Source: Congeria kusceri
Lineage: Eukaryota > Mollusca > Bivalvia > Myida > Dreissenidae
DNA: 64,000 bases
Reading direction: 5' to 3'
NCBI GenBank assembly: GCA_027627225.1
Contig: CM051032.1
Location: forward strand, 68,297,320-68,361,319
This document shows, piece after piece, positions 62,850 through 64,000 of the stretch (its first letter is position 1; each line of letters begins with the position of its first letter). The notes below the pieces were generated by a model. It was given only the letters and a program-made list of their open reading frames with translations, was not told the origin of the DNA and ran no database searches. The position numbers were made by a program, and so were the translations under genes.

Positions 62850-64000
62850 CCACACAGCATAACACTGTAACCACACAACATACCATAATAACCGCACATC
62901 AAACCACAATAACCTCATATCATCGTTATAACAACACAACGTACTATCATAATCACACAACATACCATGATAACCGCACAACATACCATTATAACAACAC
63001 AGCATACTATCATAAACACACAGCATACTATCATAAACACACAGCATACTATCACAAACACACAACATACTATCATAAACACACAGCATACTATCACAAA
63101 CACACAACATACTATCATAAACACACAGCATACTATCATAAACACACAGCATACTATCATAAACACACAACATACTATCATAAACACACAGCATACTATC
63201 ATAAACACACAGCATACTATCATAAACACACAACATACCATGATAACCGCACAACATACCATTATAACAACACAGCATACTATCATAAACACACAGCATA
63301 CTATCATAAACAGACAGCATACTATCACAAACACACAACATACTATCATAAACACACAGCATACTATCACAAACACACAACATACCATCATAAACACACA
63401 GCATACTATCATAAACACACAACAAACCATCATAAACACACAGCAGACTATCATAAACACACAGCAGACTATCATAAACACACAACATACTATCATAAAC
63501 ACACAGCATACTATCACAAACACACAGCATACTATCATAAACACAAAGCATACTATCATAAACACAAAGAATACTATCATAAACACACAGCATACTATCA
63601 TAGACACACAGCATACCATCATAAACACACAACATACTATCATAAACACACAGCATACTATCATAAACACACAACATACTATCATAAACACACAGCATAC
63701 TGTCATAAGCAAACAACATACTGTCATAAGCAAACAACATATTATCATAAACACACAGCATACTATCATAAACACACAGCATACTATCATAAATACACAG
63801 CATACCATCATAAACACACAACATACTATCATAAACACACAGCATACTGTCATAAACACACAACACACTATCATAAACACACAGCATACTATCATAAACA
63901 CACAGCATACTATCATAAGCAAACAACATACTATCATAAACACACAGCATACTATCATAAACACACAACATACTATCATAAACACACAGCATACTATCAT
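62850..64000 (-). repeat. 21-bp minisatellite array 2, inverted, runs off the window
   Basis: Unit on the minus strand ATGCTGTGTGTTTATGATAGT, the same family as array 1. At least 54 units. Internal higher-order duplication (62990-63110 resembles 63240-63390, both with CATGATAACCGCACAACATA). Long open frames on the minus strand are by-products. Confidence 0.96.

Noticed and set aside
62841..64000. 383- and 361-codon open frames on the minus strand
   Set aside because: By-product of the 21-bp satellite; the same family gives similar frames at 53.4-54.8 kb on both strands.

Overview
The window is eukaryotic and very probably from a bivalve mollusc. Genes are split by GT-AG introns, intergenic and intronic DNA is AT-rich, and small transposons, SINEs and minisatellites dominate. 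One palindromic MITE, with a core like GGATTAGCCTGTGC, occurs at least 13 times. From memory it resembles an element very abundant in dreissenid mussels (Dreissena); I could not check this.

Layout. (1) About 863-22876, plus strand: the last 12 exons of mitochondrial prolyl-tRNA synthetase (PARS2). The 5' end lies left of the window. All intron phases agree and the joined reading frame is 404 codons plus a stop. Its introns hold palindromic MITEs, pogo-like MITEs, a 164-bp tandem repeat, SINEs and a dead non-LTR retrotransposon with a 31-bp minisatellite inside its coding region. (2) 23.3-28.3 kb: repeats, namely a SINE, GGGGATAGGGAGG-type and CCCATATGGGTCC-type minisatellites probably inside one larger element, and a 62-64 bp array that ends in the last exon of the next gene. 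(3) 28340-44431, minus strand: a five-exon gene of unknown function (about 795 aa), built from matching splice sites and phases. (4) 44.4-56.2 kb: mostly unremarkable AT-rich DNA, a roughly 34-bp minisatellite (48.65-49.97 kb) and a 21-bp minisatellite (53.38-55.03 kb). (5) 56200-61663: a 5.46-kb DNA transposon with 25-bp inverted termini (24/25 match), clustered GTAACGGAGTTGAC repeats near both ends, and a five-exon minus-strand transposase-like gene with an apparent D-D-E triad and two in-frame TGA codons. (6) 61754-62542: a fold-back element with 78-bp inverted termini and a near-perfect 8-bp target duplication. (7) 62850-64000: a second 21-bp minisatellite array, inverted relative to the first and running off the window.

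The genes are not functionally linked. PARS2 is a housekeeping mitochondrial translation enzyme; the minus-strand gene is unassigned; the transposon gene is selfish DNA. The most novel material is the transposon at 56.2-61.7 kb and several minisatellites that appear to have arisen from coding sequence.
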